From the NCBI RefSeq assembly GCF_014805685.1, contig NC_060892.1:17055990-17119989 (forward strand): a stretch of DNA of 64,000 nucleotides, given 5' to 3'. The notes beneath the pieces were generated by a model that saw only the letters and a list, made by a program, of their open reading frames with translations, did not search any database and had not been told where the DNA came from. Shown piece by piece: positions 1 to 51,470 of the stretch. How positions within the stretch are numbered: position 1 is the stretch's first letter; each line of letters starts with the position of its first letter. The translations under genes and the position numbers were made by a program. The stretch comes from Silurus meridionalis (taxonomy: Eukaryota > Chordata > Actinopteri > Siluriformes > Siluridae).

Positions 1-84
1 TGCTTTTCAGCTTTCACTGGTGATGTGACGGAGCTCTCCGCTTTTCACCCTCCTCCTTTTCCTCTCTGGAGGACCAGAGGCTAA

Positions 85-288
85 ATGCTTTATGCCCTGT
101 GGGATTACATCGACAGGACAAACCCTTTTAGAAGGATCGACCAGCTTATCGTATCTTGGGCCCCCCCGAACACGGGGGAATCTATCTCCTTGGTGTATGA
201 ATCTAAGAGAGTGCAGCCTCCAGGTGGCTTCAGAGCTCACTCCACTAGAGGCTTGGCTGCTTCATGGGCTCAGGTACTAATGGCTTGA
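85..288 (+). pseudogene. tyrosine recombinase fragment (DIRS/Ngaro type)
   Basis: A 67-codon open stretch carries RTDQL-like text (here RRIDQLIVSWAPP) followed by GGFRAHSTRGLAASWA. The H-x-x-R spacing in AHSTRG, followed by a small-residue ASWA stretch, is what I recognise from the C-terminal active site (His-x-x-Arg) of DIRS/Ngaro tyrosine recombinases, which integrate circular cDNA without an aspartic-type integrase. The final catalytic Tyr segment is not visible in frame after 288 and the N-terminal Arg box is outside the window, so this is a dead fragment. Confidence 0.6.
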
Positions 289-725
289 TGTTACCCAGAC
301 CTCGGTGGCTCATGTGGTCTTAGGTGTGGGCTCTTTGTAGACTTGTGCTACTAGGCCTGCACTCCTTTTAACCCTGACTGCCCAGTCCAGTTATGCATGT
401 TTTCAAGCATGATAGTCTGTACCCTTTCCTGACACCCAGATTGGTCCAATCACATGAACTGTATATCAACATGTTCTTTTCTGCATGCGGCCCGCATGTT
501 GGGTGTCATCAGGGTTTTAGCGTGCATGTTAACACGTCATGTTTTTTATGGCTGGGTTTTTCACCCTCGCAGTATGTAAGGTCTGCTACTCTGTGACATG
601 CCGAGCACCACCTTGAAGGCCGTCCTTTGGCTTGCAGGGCCTCGCTTTGAGTGTATTGGGCAACCAGGGAGTTGTATATATCGCTATAGGTGGATCTCGA
701 AAAAACGATGATGAAAGAGAACAAT

Positions 726-1005
726 AGGTTACTGTTCCTAACCCAGGTTCTTCTAAACATCGAGTGGAGAGATCCGCCAAGTTTGCCCCGCTTGCTGCAC
801 GAGAAGCAAATGTGCTCACTGAGGAAAGGTAGCATGTGCAGGTGCTTTATGCACTTGTGTACCTGCCATTGGGCATGCGCTCCTGTTTGTCAAGCCAGAC
901 TTGGTGCAATTGGATGCTTCTGCAGAGGTCAGGTACAGATGCCCTTCTAATAGGTGGATCTCTCCACTCGATGTTTCAGAGAACCAGGGTTACGAACAGT
1001 AACCT
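726..1005. repeat. inverted repeat pair, 50-base arms
   Basis: Positions 726-775 and 956-1005 are reverse complements with roughly six mismatches; both contain CATCGAGTGGAGAGATCC in opposite senses. About 180 bases separate the arms. They could be the inverted terminal repeats of the adjacent DIRS-like element or a separate small palindromic element. Confidence 0.75.
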
Positions 1006-1499
1006 TTTGATTACTTTCATTGTTCATGTATGAACTATGTAAATGTATGTGTGTGTGTACCAGTAAACTACTAAATCGTGTGATTTTGATGTGAACTTCT
1101 AAAGTTATTTATCTAAAAAAAAAAAATCTGTGTTTCACGCATGTTCCATTAAAACCACAAAGAAGTAAAAACTTCTCTGTCCTGAAAAACAAAAAAGTTG
1201 TTTCAGGTTTAGCTCTGACTGTTATAATGCACTGACACTGGAGACTCCTTCCATCAATGTTAGTTTGATTACAGAACAAGTCCCTGTAAATGATTTGTTG
1301 CTAGAGCAACTGTAATGTATTAGTACAAGTGCATAAATATAAACCTGAACTACTGGTAAAATTATATTTTATAGAATTAATCAGCAACTTCTGAACAATC
1401 AGAAAGAGCCTTGTGTATACTATTAGTTAGTTTATTAAAATTGTTTTGAATGAAGTAATTGACAGAGTTGATAATACTGAGATTGCATCTGTGCTGCAG

Positions 1500-2006
1500 G
1501 TTAGACTCATGGGCCTCCATGTTCAGCGTCGTGCCCACTATCTGCTTCGGCTTCCAGGTGAGATTCTCTTTTACGTTTCACTTAAGTTTATTCATTTACT
1601 TTTTCGCCTGAGTAAACACTACAGGCACAAAAGATTTGGGACACGCCTTTTTCAGCTATATATTGTTTTTTCGTAAACTGTTACCACAAAGTTGGAGGCA
1701 TACAATTGTGTAGGGTGTCTGATGCAGGAGAATACAATTTTCCTAGCATGTCCTACCTGTGTTCAAAGTCAGCTCAATGAAGATGTTTACATGGATTGAG
1801 TGGTCTGCTACAGAGCCCAACCCTACTGAACACCTCTGTGATAAATTGGAACACTGACTGCTAACATGGACTCCTAACCATACATCAGCACCTGACTCTC
1901 TAACACCCTTTAGTTTAAAATTTTAGTAGGCCATCTTCACAGATGAGTGGAAGTTATAACAATTTAGGAGATTATAACCGCAAATGGGGACTAAATGTGG
2001 AATAGG

Positions 2007-2080
<74 letters not shown>

Positions 2081-3645
2081 CAAAAACTTGGTTATTTTTT
2101 TGTGTTTGTGTGCGGTTCAGTGCCATGAAGCCTGCATTGCTATTTATAGCAGTATGGAGAACAAAAGGATAAGTCACTGGGTGCTCATCTCAGTGGCCTC
2201 CATGATCTTCTGTCTGCTCATTTACACTCTTACAGGTAAGCCATCTGTATTTTCACCTGTATTGTCACTGCAATCTTCAACCAGTACAACCAATGATAAT
2301 GTAAACTCTCCTGTACTTTCAATCTTGTTGATATTATCACCAAAATATACTGCAGTGTCACCTGTGATGTAATGTAACCTGTTATGTCACCTGTAAATAA
2401 CACAGCAGTAGTTCAGAAGATACGTAGAAGTTATTCTGAATATAATAGCCATCTCATTATCCTGATGACAGGAGTGTTCGGTTTCTTTACATTCGGACGT
2501 GGAGTGGCATCAGATATCCTGATGTCATATCCTGGAAATGATGTGGTGATGATCATTGCCAGGCTGCTGTTTGGGATCTCGATCGTCACAATTTATCCCA
2601 TAATACTTCTCCTGGGCAGGTGCGTAGACAATGAATATATCTTATCATAAACATATTTAAAAATTATATAAATTTACAGCAACACACAAACACTCACCTG
2701 GTATAAGACCATAATGTCATTTTACAGGACCGTCATCCTGGCGTTGGTGCTGCGTTACCAGGAGAGACGCGCAATTGTTACTGCAGGGTTTGAGTGCCGT
2801 TGCAGAGTGCTTCTGACAGTCCTGTGGATCGCTGTGACGCTTCTCATCGCTGTCTATGTTCCAGACATGAGTAAAGTCATTAGTGTGATTGGAGGAATCA
2901 GTGCCTTTTTTATCTTCATTTTTCCTGGTGATGTATTTATGCACAAACACATAATCAAACAAATAACAAGAAATGGCAAGAAATAGGAATAACAATGAAT
3001 TTGTATTTCTTCTCTTACAGGGTTGTGTCTAATTTTTGCCATGCAGACAGAACCATTAGACCACAGATTAAAGTGAGTCATGATTTTCTAAAAGGTTTTA
3101 CATTATTAAACAGAAACATTGCTGTATAGTTAATATGGCATTACTTTTTGAAGAAGTAAACACAGATGTCAGCCAGTCATGAAAACATATTCCCTGCTGC
3201 AATGCATTTCACTTTCATCACTGCCAGTTGTGCCACAGTGAAATGCAATCATTGTAGAGGAGATATGCCTTTCTTTAGTGGAAAGAAGAAGGGTTAAAAA
3301 AAAAGCCCTTATGGAACAGGTTTCTTGATATCTCCCCTGTTCCTACTGAAGTGAACCCCTATTAATGACACTTTCTTTTTTTCTGTTCTTGCTAATTCAT
3401 AATAAAGGATTGAATCTAGAAATAAAATAATAATATCGATAAATTACTTAAGTGATGTAACTGAGCATCTGTGATGACTTTCACCAGATGTTGTGTAAAG
3501 GATTGATGAGGATAATAGACATTTTTGGCACATATTCAGTGTTTATTTATTTATTTATATTAAAATCAATATTTGTCACGAATGAAAATCAATACTCACA
3601 TTTTTTTTTTGTAAACCATGGAATCTCTTCAATTTTTTTATATAA

Positions 3646-3678
<33 letters not shown>

Positions 3679-3783
3679 AGGATGTTCCTGACTGGATGGG
3701 GCATCATCACTGTTGTTGTTGGAACCTTCATTTTTGGCCAGAGTACCACCATCGCTGTCATGGAACTCACAAATAAGGCTTGA
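1500..3783 (+). CDS. slc38a8: sodium-coupled neutral amino acid transporter 8, C-terminal exons (partial)
   Basis: Six in-frame exons are visible: 1500-1557, 2121-2235, 2472-2619, 2728-2927, 3021-3072 and 3681-3783 (stop TGA at 3781). All have AG acceptors and GT donors and phases that close. The product runs [17 protein letters not shown], then [15 protein letters not shown], then [20 protein letters not shown], and ends [16 protein letters not shown]. The [15 protein letters not shown] segment is characteristic of the SLC38 (SNAT/APC-fold) transporters and closest to SLC38A8 as I know it. These exons cover roughly the C-terminal half of an ~430-residue multipass membrane protein that takes up glutamine and related amino acids with Na+. 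Upstream exons lie outside the window, beyond the DIRS fragment. SLC38A7 or A11 are less likely alternatives. Confidence 0.85.
1617..1900. mobile_element. Tc1/mariner-like relic
   Basis: Intron sequence starting ACACTACAGGCACAAAAGAT contains phrases I recognise from a fish Tc1/mariner family (CCACAAAGTTGGAGGCA, and CCCTACTGAACACCTCTG, the latter derived from the transposase NPTEHL region). It is heavily decayed and internally deleted. The same family appears at 44990-45470 and as a small fragment at 36693-36768. Confidence 0.5.
2012..2079. repeat. (TA)n microsatellite
   Basis: An uninterrupted (TA) run of about 68 bases sits 41 bases before the 2121 acceptor of slc38a8. Pyrimidine tract and acceptor follow it intact. 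Confidence 0.97.
3648..3677. repeat. (GT)n microsatellite at splice acceptor
   Basis: A (GT)15 run reaches to within four bases of the exon at 3681, so the terminal slc38a8 exon uses GT repeats in place of a normal pyrimidine tract before TACAG. Confidence 0.95.
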
Positions 3784-3873
3784 TAATCATCATTTTATAA
3801 TAATGTTAATAACAACAATAATTTTTATTAATATTATTGTTGTTATTATTATTAATTAGTTTTTTAAAAAGAA

Positions 3874-3879
3874 AATAAA
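3874..3879 (+). promoter_or_regulatory. candidate polyadenylation signal of slc38a8
   Basis: AATAAA lies 91 bases after the slc38a8 stop codon. Other AATAAA copies follow in this AT-rich tail, so the site actually used is uncertain. Confidence 0.4.
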
Positions 3880-3883
3880 TACA

Positions 3884-4605
3884 GGGTTTATCTCATGTTT
3901 TTCCTGTTTACGTACCTCAATCTTCTACACTTCTGAGTAGAAATAATAAGCAAATAAACCAGGAATATGTTTTATTTATTTCTCTAATTTTAACGAGAAT
4001 CAATTACTCCAACTTTGGATTGAGTAGGAATACTTACACTGATTAAAGGAAATAGAGTCCCCCCCCCCAAACAAAGAGAACATTTTATCTCACTGGTGAT
4101 GAAAAAGTTTTAACATTTGTTTTATTATTATTGTTTTACTTTTTACAGTAAAAGATACTGTTGAAAAGAACTGTTGAAGCTATGCAAATAATGTTTTGTT
4201 TATTGTGAGTTATTTTTGTTAATGTAATGGTTGTTAATGTAATATAAATTGCTGTTTATGTAAATGATAAATATAATAAATAATGTTAAAAAATCTTCCA
4301 AAATGTCCATCCTGTGACACATATTTTCAAGTATTTACAAAGCCACAAAGTTTTGAAGCCATGTCTTTGGTCAACATAATGGTCATTGTCTACATTATTG
4401 TTTTAGAGATCACAAATATTTCTTTATATTCCCCCCCCCCAAGTCCCAGGACAGTGTGGTTACTGTTTAATTTAAAACAAACTGTGTTTCACTGTTTATT
4501 TTCTGAAATAGTCATAAAAGTGTTTTATGAGATGACTTACATGTTACACATACAGAATGTTTATATTTTTATTTCCTAATTATATAAAGAATATAATCAA
4601 AGTAG

Positions 4606-4641
<36 letters not shown>

Positions 4642-5261
4642 ATTTGCAGCTCTTGTAGCTATTCCTGTTTTCTAACAATACTATTTATGTAAAAATGAAT
4701 TGACAATGAAAAAATAGAAGCATTTAATTTACAAAATATATTAAATCAATCCTAGGGGTTCGGGTTAAATTGATTACATATTATTGTTTAGATTTTTTGT
4801 TGTTCAATTTACCTTCAAGTTTTGGTGTAGCGGGACTGTTTTCACTCTTTTTTTAATTGTATTCTATTCATTTCTAACCGTAATCGTAAAGAGACATTTT
4901 TTCTCGGTTTTCTGTACCCGAACTTTTATTTTTTTTATTTCTGTTAAAAGCAGAACTTCCGCGTCAGGACCTTTAGTTTGAATATAACTTCCGCTTATTC
5001 TGCGGTATCACACCGTTCGGTTTGGGTGGTTAATGCTGAAGATTATTTGGTGTTATTTATGTGCATGTGGCTGTAGGATCGTATTTCGAGGGAAGTCGAT
5101 TAGATTAAGGTCGCTTTTTTAGGCTGTTGCAGTTTATTTTGGTTGTTTTTATGTGTAAATGCTGAATATTTGTAGATGCGGTCGGTGTGTAGGGGCGGCC
5201 CTGCGGTAGCGGCAGTAGGAGTTCCGGTAGAGGAGCGCTGTTCGGGATCTTTAGTGTAACG
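3884..5261. other. intergenic region and aph1b promoter side
   Basis: AT-rich intergenic DNA without a recognisable gene; a (CA)n run lies at 4610-4638. From about 4940 the base composition turns more GC- and CpG-containing (ACTTCCGCGTCAGG at about 4946, GCGGTATC, CGGTTTGGG), and it is clearly GC-rich at 5180-5340. This is where the aph1b promoter and 5' leader should lie. The exact start site cannot be read from sequence. Confidence 0.5.
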
Positions 5262-8200
5262 ATGACGGCGGCGGTGTTTTTCGGCTGTACTTTCATCGCT
5301 TTCAGTCCTGCTGTGGCCTTGTTCCTGCTCACCATCGCCCGCGATCCTCTCAGAGTGATTTTCCTCATTGCGGGGTGAGTGACGGTCACTAACACGCTCG
5401 TGTGTGTGTGGGCGCGCGCTGCTGAAGGCGTTCGTTAGCAGCGTTAGCTTAGAACTGATGACGCGGTGTTTATGAAAGTGCGCGTGATCCAGATTTCCCA
5501 GTTAGATTTCACTTCCGGGAACTGATCAGTGTGTGGCTTTGCACTAAAAATAACGCAAACGAAGCTTCACTACATTTCAACAATTTAGACGTCACAATTC
5601 ATAACAAACTGCACAACGAGCACAAGAATCAAATTTATTCTAACATACGATTATAGAAGAGAAAGTTCACGTGGAAATGTGTGTGTGAACATGTACATGC
5701 CTCAGGCAAACGTGCCTGCAAGCGTAGAACAGACGTGTACACATGACCAACTGTTTGCGGTTAAAATGACAGTAAAGCCACTTGATATAAATCTGTATTT
5801 TATACATAAATCATACACATGCACACAGAATATATACTTATACATAAATACACACACCATCATGCACAGACTTCATAAATCATCATTCATACAATTCTGT
5901 GCAAAAGTTATAGACACTTGTGTAAAAGTTATTTTATTTTTAAATTAACAAGGTAAATAAGCAGGAGATAAATCCAAATCAATGTTTGGTGTGGCCGTTC
6001 TTTCCCTGCAAAACAGCATCAATTCTTCTAGGTACATTTGCACAGTCTTGAAGGGAACTCGGCAAGAAGGTTGTTGAAAAACATCTTGGAGAACTAACCA
6101 CAGATCTTCTGTGGATGTAAGCAGTCTCAAATCCTTCTGTCTCTTCATGTAATCTCCAGACAGACTCTGATGTTGAGATCAGGTCTCTGTTGGAGCCCAA
6201 CTATCACAATCGCACAAGATAGTTAGTTCTTAATGATATTGTCCTTAAGCAAGGCCCTTAACCCTCTCCTGCTCAGTTGTAAGTCGCTCTGGATAAAGGT
6301 GTCTGCCAAGTGCTATAAATGTAAATGTAATCCTGACCATATCTCCATTTGCAGAAATGCAGCCAGTAACTTGTAGGAAACCTCCACCGTGCTTCACTAT
6401 GGCCTGCAAATCTTTTATTGTTCTGCTCTCCAGCCCTTTGGCAAACAGGTTTTTTTTTTTTTTTCTTTTGCTATAACCAAATATTTTATTTTATGACTTA
6501 TCAGGGTTAGGGTTAGCACCTGTTGCTATTTTTCTGCACCTATGTCCTATATTTCTGTGCATATTTGAGTTGCTTAGCCTTGTTTCCATGTTGTTCATGA
6601 AGATAAATTCTGGACAGACTTCTCCAGACAGTAGATGGATGTGCCTGGGTTACACTGGTTTCCTTCAGTCCTTTGCTGATGGCACTGCTGGACGACATCT
6701 GATGTCGAAGGAACGTAATCAATATGTGTCTTTCATCTCTGCCTGGAAGAGACGTTGCTGATGCTGTATATGTACTTTGTGTCTTGTTCCTGTGCTCAGT
6801 CTTGCTATTGTGTATGAACCTCTGGCTTTTCCTCACCCAGGTTTAAGCCGCCTACACAGCTGTTTCTGTTTCAGTAAATTACTGGGTTTCAACCCACATA
6901 TGAAATTGATGCCCATTAGCGCCTGCTTGGTATAACTGGTTACTCATACACCCCTGCAAATTCCCCAACTTTGTGCACATGTACAAAGAGTGCAAAGTAA
7001 GAAATGAAAGCCAAAGGGTGGCCACACCAAATATTGATTTGATTGGATTTTTTTTGGATGCCACACAGTTGCTTGAATAGAAAAATCCATGAGGACCTCT
7101 GTCCAGTTTAATTTCTCGCCTATTTGACATTGTTTTTGTGTTGTGCTTGTCAGTGCGTTTTTCTGGCTCGTGTCTTTGTTGCTGTCATCGTTGGTGTGGT
7201 TCGTAGCCGTACAGATCAGTAATAAAGACAGCGGCTCGCAGCAGAAAGGCCTGCTCGTGTTTGGAGTGCTGCTCTCCGTCCTGCTGCAGGAGATCTTCAG
7301 ATTCTGCTACTACAAACTCCTAAAGTGAGAATCAGCTCAAACTCTTACACATTTTTCATTCAGATCTAAAACGGAGAGACTTTGGTGAAAATCAGAACAA
7401 TATTTTAACCTTCTGATCATCTGATGTGATTTGTAGGAAAGCAAATGAAGGACTACTGGCCATCAGCCAGGAGGAAACGATGCCCATCTCTGTTCGCCAG
7501 CTGGCTTATGGTATTTACAGCGTAATAACTTTTAAAGTTTTATTTTACATTTGTTTAATAAACATAATGAAATCAGAGAATAATTCTTGTTTCGAGCTGC
7601 CAGAGCTGCACCAAAAAGCTCTTCTTTTTTTTTTACAGTCTGTTTCCATACAACTTTTAGCTGCAGGTTTTACACACTGTTTCTTTTTTTTATTTTTTAT
7701 TTTATTTTTAAGCATTGTGTTGCCTTAAACAACATCTAGAAGCTTTGAGTTGTAAAATTAAACTAAATGACCATTTGTGTAAAAAAAAAAAACAAAAGAA
7801 AACTGGATTCGAGAAGCTCAATAGGATTCTAAAGTGCACAAGAATAAAAAAATAAAGACACAAAACACGAATCTACAGGTCAGATTTAAGAGTTTTCATG
7901 TGATGAATGAATGAACAGAAGTTCCAGACTTAATTTTCAGGTGTAACAGCAGAAAAAAACTGATTATGTAACAGTTTGATGAATTGTTTAATTAGAATTG
8001 GGAAAATGAACATTTGAATTTGTGTGTGTTCAGTGTCTGGTCTGGGATTTGGGTTGATGAGCGGCGCTTTCTCTGTGGTTAACATCCTGTCCGACTCTGT
8101 GGGTCCGGGTACTGTTGGCATCCATGGAGACCCGCAGCATTACTTCATATCCTCAGGTGAATTTTTATTTACATAAAGTATGTAAGAAAAGTATGTAAAC

Positions 8201-8443
8201 ACCCGTCATCATGTCTGTGGTGTTTTGAAATTGTGTGTGCTTTCCTCTTGAGTGTTTTTCATTTTGTTTTGTGTGGGTTTTTTTGTTTGTTTTGTTTTGT
8301 CTCTGCAGCATTCATGACTCTGGCTATAATTCTGCTGCATGTGTTTTGGGGCGTCGTCTTCTTCGAGTCCTGTGAGCGTCGGAGGTGGTGGTCACTCGGA
8401 GCCGTGGTGTGCAGTCACCTGTTCGTGTCATGCTTGGTAAGAA

Positions 8444-8493
<50 letters not shown>

Positions 8494-8994
8494 AAAAGAG
8501 TCATGCACAGAGAGACACAGATTAAGATAAAGACATTGTGGGTAATATGTAGAGAAACAGACAGGAGAGAGGCACATGCTGAGAGAGAGCAGGACATGGA
8601 GAGACAGACAGACAAAGAGATACAAAAAAAAAACACAAAAAAACCTGGGACCCAGGATAGGCAGAGGGCGATGCAAAGAGTGAGACACTGAGGGAGAGGG
8701 ACACAAATAACAGAAAAAGCAAGAGCTTGACAGACACTCAGAAAGATGCAAAGTAACTGCTTCCTCTTCTACGTAATCTCTGTGTAAAAGCTCAGGATCT
8801 GTCACATTGTCATTTCTGTGTTCCAGACATTCATGAACCCGCAGTACGAAGGCAGTCTGATCCCCACGTACATTGTCCTGTGCGTGATGGCCGTCTGGGC
8901 GTTTCTCTGCGCCGGCGGTTCTCTGAGGAACCTCAAGCTTTGTCTCACGTGCAGGGACAAAGACTTCCTCCTGTTCAATCACAGACCGAGATAA
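5262..8994 (+). CDS. aph1b: gamma-secretase subunit APH-1B
   Basis: A complete gene with six coding exons: 5262-5374, 7154-7324, 7437-7510, 8034-8156, 8309-8436, 8827-8994 (777 bases, 258 aa plus TAA). All junctions are GT-AG and in phase. The protein starts MTAAVFFGCTFIAFSPA, the conserved APH-1 N terminus, and has about seven hydrophobic segments. YVSGLGFG, the GPGTVGIHGD loop, and the two conserved membrane histidines (LLHVFWG and CSHLFVS) are all present. APH-1 scaffolds the gamma-secretase complex with presenilin, nicastrin and PEN-2 for intramembrane cleavage of Notch and APP-type substrates. The C terminus GGSLRNLKLCLTCRDKDFLL resembles APH1B rather than APH1A. Intron 1 (1.78 kb) holds a decayed mariner element. 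The start ATG is the family start and follows a GC-rich leader. Confidence 0.96.
5895..7060. mobile_element. decayed mariner-like element in aph1b intron 1, interrupted by a SINE
   Basis: The left side begins TGTGCAAAAGTTATAGACAC and contains ATCAATGTTTGGTGTGGCC; the right side holds the partly matching inverted phrase GGCCACACCAAATATTGAT at 7020-7038. Between them are antisense transposase-like remnants (about 6540-6836) broken by stops. This is the form of a common fish mariner family whose termini read CAAAAGT...AGGCAC. A tRNA-SINE-type tail (6193-6333) is nested in the middle. Confidence 0.55.
6193..6333 (+). mobile_element. SINE-type tail
   Basis: The phrases GCAAGGCCCTTAACCCTC and GTAAGTCGCTCTGGATAAAG followed by GTGTCTGCCAAGTGCTATAAA are the shared 3' tail of several teleost tRNA-derived SINEs. 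No clear tRNA head is readable, so this copy is 5' truncated. Confidence 0.7.
8445..8489. repeat. (CA)n microsatellite
   Basis: A (CA)n run starts nine bases after the donor of aph1b exon 5, followed by a purine-rich GAGA/ACAG low-complexity stretch to about 8750. Confidence 0.95.
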
Positions 8995-9297
8995 CGGATT
9001 CTCTCTCTGTAAAGACTGGAGCTCACTGATCTTCACTTCCTAGACTCTTGTAGATCGATGCAGTGGGAGGGAGATGTATTTTTTTTTATTATTGTGTATG
9101 TTTTCTGTCTCTGTAAAGTTTCACACAGTCAGTTCCTGCTGGTTTCGTGTCTGTGTTTCTCTGTTCTTTGTGTGCTTCTTCCAACTAAAATGTCACAAGT
9201 GAGATTAGAGTTTGTTTTTCACAACATGCACATTGTAGAAGTGATCAGTTTGCTGTTTCTCATTTCGCTCGTCTAAAAAGACCATACTTTACATTTT

Positions 9298-9303
9298 AAT
9301 AAA
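9298..9303 (+). promoter_or_regulatory. polyadenylation signal of aph1b
   Basis: AATAAA lies 304 bases after the aph1b stop, in a normal position for a short 3' UTR. It also separates aph1b from the convergent herc1 3' UTR. Confidence 0.65.
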
Positions 9304-9309
9304 AGAGTT

Positions 9310-10558
9310 CGTTTAGATGCGGATTGTAGCCATGGAAATCGATCATATTGTCTGTTATTAACTATGATTATTTTACATAACTAAGATGATCCACATCTAA
9401 AAATGTACTCCATAAATTATATATACTCACCATAACAAATCCATAACCTCAACTTAGCTACATATTTATTTGAAGTGAAATTTAATATGAATTGTATAGC
9501 TCTTTTAACAACTTATGATAAATCAATGAAATGAAAACTGGGATATTGGACTTGGATATGAAATTGATTCAAATTTTTGTTATAAAAATCTAATCTTTTT
9601 GTTATAAAGAACTTTCAGCACCACTCCTGATCAGGTTTACTTTTGTGTTCATCAAGCAAACAAATTCAACCACTATTGTGAAGAACAGATTCACATGCAG
9701 AATGACAGAATTCAGGATCCTATGTAAAGAACAGAGCTTTGTGTATTTTACAGAACAGTTCCCATAGAAACGTTTCTGTATTAATATTCATTTTACCGTG
9801 TTCCCTCGCGCTCACCGTCTTCACTTCCTGTTTTTTTTTTTAGGTTGAGCCTGTGTTTAAAATTGGTCTCTTTGCAGTGATTTTTCTATCAAGTGTCACT
9901 GATTAATTACTAACTTGTGCTCTTAAAGGTGATGCACGTTCACTTCTGACTCCTGCAACCTCCTGTAAAAGGTCTGTTTTCTCTTTCTGAATCGTTTTCA
10001 AGATTATGAACAAATTTTTCCTGCAAATCTTGACTACGATTTGAATGTATAAATTTGATCCTTTAAACCACTTTACACTTTTAAGCTTCACGGTTTACAC
10101 ATTTTTCTGCAAATCAGGAAAAAAGAACAAAAGAGCCAAGTTCGAAGCTTTTAATTGTCTCACTTTATGAAATTCCAAAAAAAAAAAAAAAAAAAAAAAG
10201 TAAAATAAAAATAAATATGGACTTAAAACAAATTTCTAATGAAGCATTATACACAATGTACAATATTGTTTTTTTTTAAGATTTTTCTTTTTTTTTAATT
10301 AATTGAAAATCTTAATGCAGAAAAATCCTAAAAAAAAAAAAAAAGAAAGAAGGGAGAGGGGGTGGTAAAGGCGAGTTGAGAAGAGTTGTGTAAAAAAAAA
10401 AAAAAAAGGATGATTTTCCTAATTGATACTCCGGCCCTGCCTGCTTTAACGGCTAATAAAAAGAAGTGAAAAATAAAAACGGTGGATTTTTTTTGTGTGT
10501 TTGAAGGTTAAAAAGAGCCGAGTCGGAGTTCAGCTTGTCTTTGTGCATTGAGGGTCAG
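9310..10558 (-). other. convergent intergenic region, probable herc1 3' UTR
   Basis: No coding potential on either strand. Several A-rich runs lie at 10176-10199, 10330-10344 and 10393-10407. On the minus strand an AATAAA-equivalent (TTTATT on the plus strand) lies at 9465-9470, which would give a herc1 3' UTR of about 1.1 kb. The boundary between the two transcripts is not visible. Confidence 0.4.
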
Positions 10559-50379
<39,821 letters not shown>

Positions 50380-50897
50380 GACGCTGCTTCATTCAGACAC
50401 ACGCTGGCTCACCTACAGGTGGAGAAAACACACGTTACTTACACATCTCGCACACTGCACTAAACCACACCATTTTTTATCCATTTGTAGGTATAGTTAA
50501 CGTTGTGGAACTTCAGGGACGACATTCCTCATCAGCGGAAAAAAATGCTTTCTGTTCTAAAAAGTTACAGCTCTGAATATTACAACATGCTGACTCTTTA
50601 CATCATTACATCACATCTGCGACAAATTGTTTATCTGTAATCTGTAAACAAGGTTAATATAGAATCCATAATGTATTAGAACCTGTGATTTGCATGTTAT
50701 ACTTTATTTGCTTTCTGAAACCCAATTGATGTTTTAACAAATTGAACATAATAGGGTTAATTTGTATGTTTTTTTTTTTTTTTAAACTAAAGATTTTATC
50801 GTTGGCATTGTGAAGAATTTCACGATTTTTTTTAATTACAAACACAAACAATAAAACAAACATTAACATAAGATTAACTTGAACGCATACACTAACG

Positions 50898-51305
50898 CAG
50901 ACATGGGCAAACTATGGCCCGTGGGCCACACACGGCCTGTTGGGTTTATTAATCCGGCCCGCCGAACGTGACCAAATTCTATTAAAATAGTTACGGGTAA
51001 ACATTGTTCGATTTACCTTTCCCCTGTAATACCCACGTTTCCCCTAAAGATGTCGCACTTCAGCTCAATTGACGTTGTTCGCGTGCAATACTCTCTTCTT
51101 CTCTTAAGAGAGCGTAAGAGAACAACAACAAAACTTACTCCAGACTTTGATGAAATGGCAAAATAAGGAGTTCAACAACACTGTTCCTACTGAAACTGAA
51201 CTTGAATTTTTTCTGCTGTGTTTATTGATGCACTGGCAAAAAAAGGTAAACAAATTGTTGAACTTTTGGCACTTGATGAAACTGAATTCGCCAAATCTAA
51301 TCTAA

Positions 51306-51380
<75 letters not shown>

Positions 51381-51460
51381 ATGTATATGTATCACTCGGC
51401 CCCTCTGTCAAATTTTAGAACCCATTGTGGCCCGTGAGTCAGAAAGTTTGCCCACCCCTG
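50898..51460. mobile_element. hAT-type non-autonomous element with 8-bp target duplication
   Basis: Ends are CAGACATGGGCAAACT on the left and AGTTTGCCCACCCCTG on the right, an inverted pair (CAGRSRTGGGCAAACT). The element is flanked on both sides by the identical 8-mer CACTAACG (50890-50897 and 51461-51468), the hAT hallmark. Internal text such as GGCCCGTGGGCCACACACGG and the reverse near the right end extends the inverted similarity. A (TA)n run of about 70 bases (51308-51377) lies inside. Length 563 bases, no transposase. Confidence 0.88.
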
Positions 51461-51470
51461 CACTAACGTA

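Larger units (their letters stand above)
1..1015 (+). mobile_element. DIRS/Ngaro-like retroelement fragment
   Basis: The stretch upstream of the slc38a8 exons reads as the 3' end of a tyrosine-recombinase retroelement. Positions 85-288 encode a piece resembling the C-terminal catalytic half of such recombinases (separate entry). It is followed by about 430 bases without an open frame and then by two inverted 50-base arms (726-775 and 956-1005), and inverted terminal repeats are a known trait of DIRS elements. The 5' part lies outside the window. Assignment rests on motif memory; a consensus search would settle DIRS versus Ngaro. Confidence 0.6.

Noticed and set aside
3165..3350. Short inverted words (GCATTTCACT/AGTGAAATGC and GGAGATAT/ATATCTCC) in slc38a8 intron
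   Set aside because: Arms are too short and flanks unremarkable; could be a decayed MITE but not supportable.
5105..5395. 96-codon minus-strand frame over the aph1b first exon
   Set aside because: Antisense shadow of the GC-rich leader and exon 1 of aph1b.
8428..9036. 202-codon open frame on the minus strand
   Set aside because: It is antisense to aph1b exon 6 and the adjacent CA repeat; the plus-strand exon is clearly the gene.
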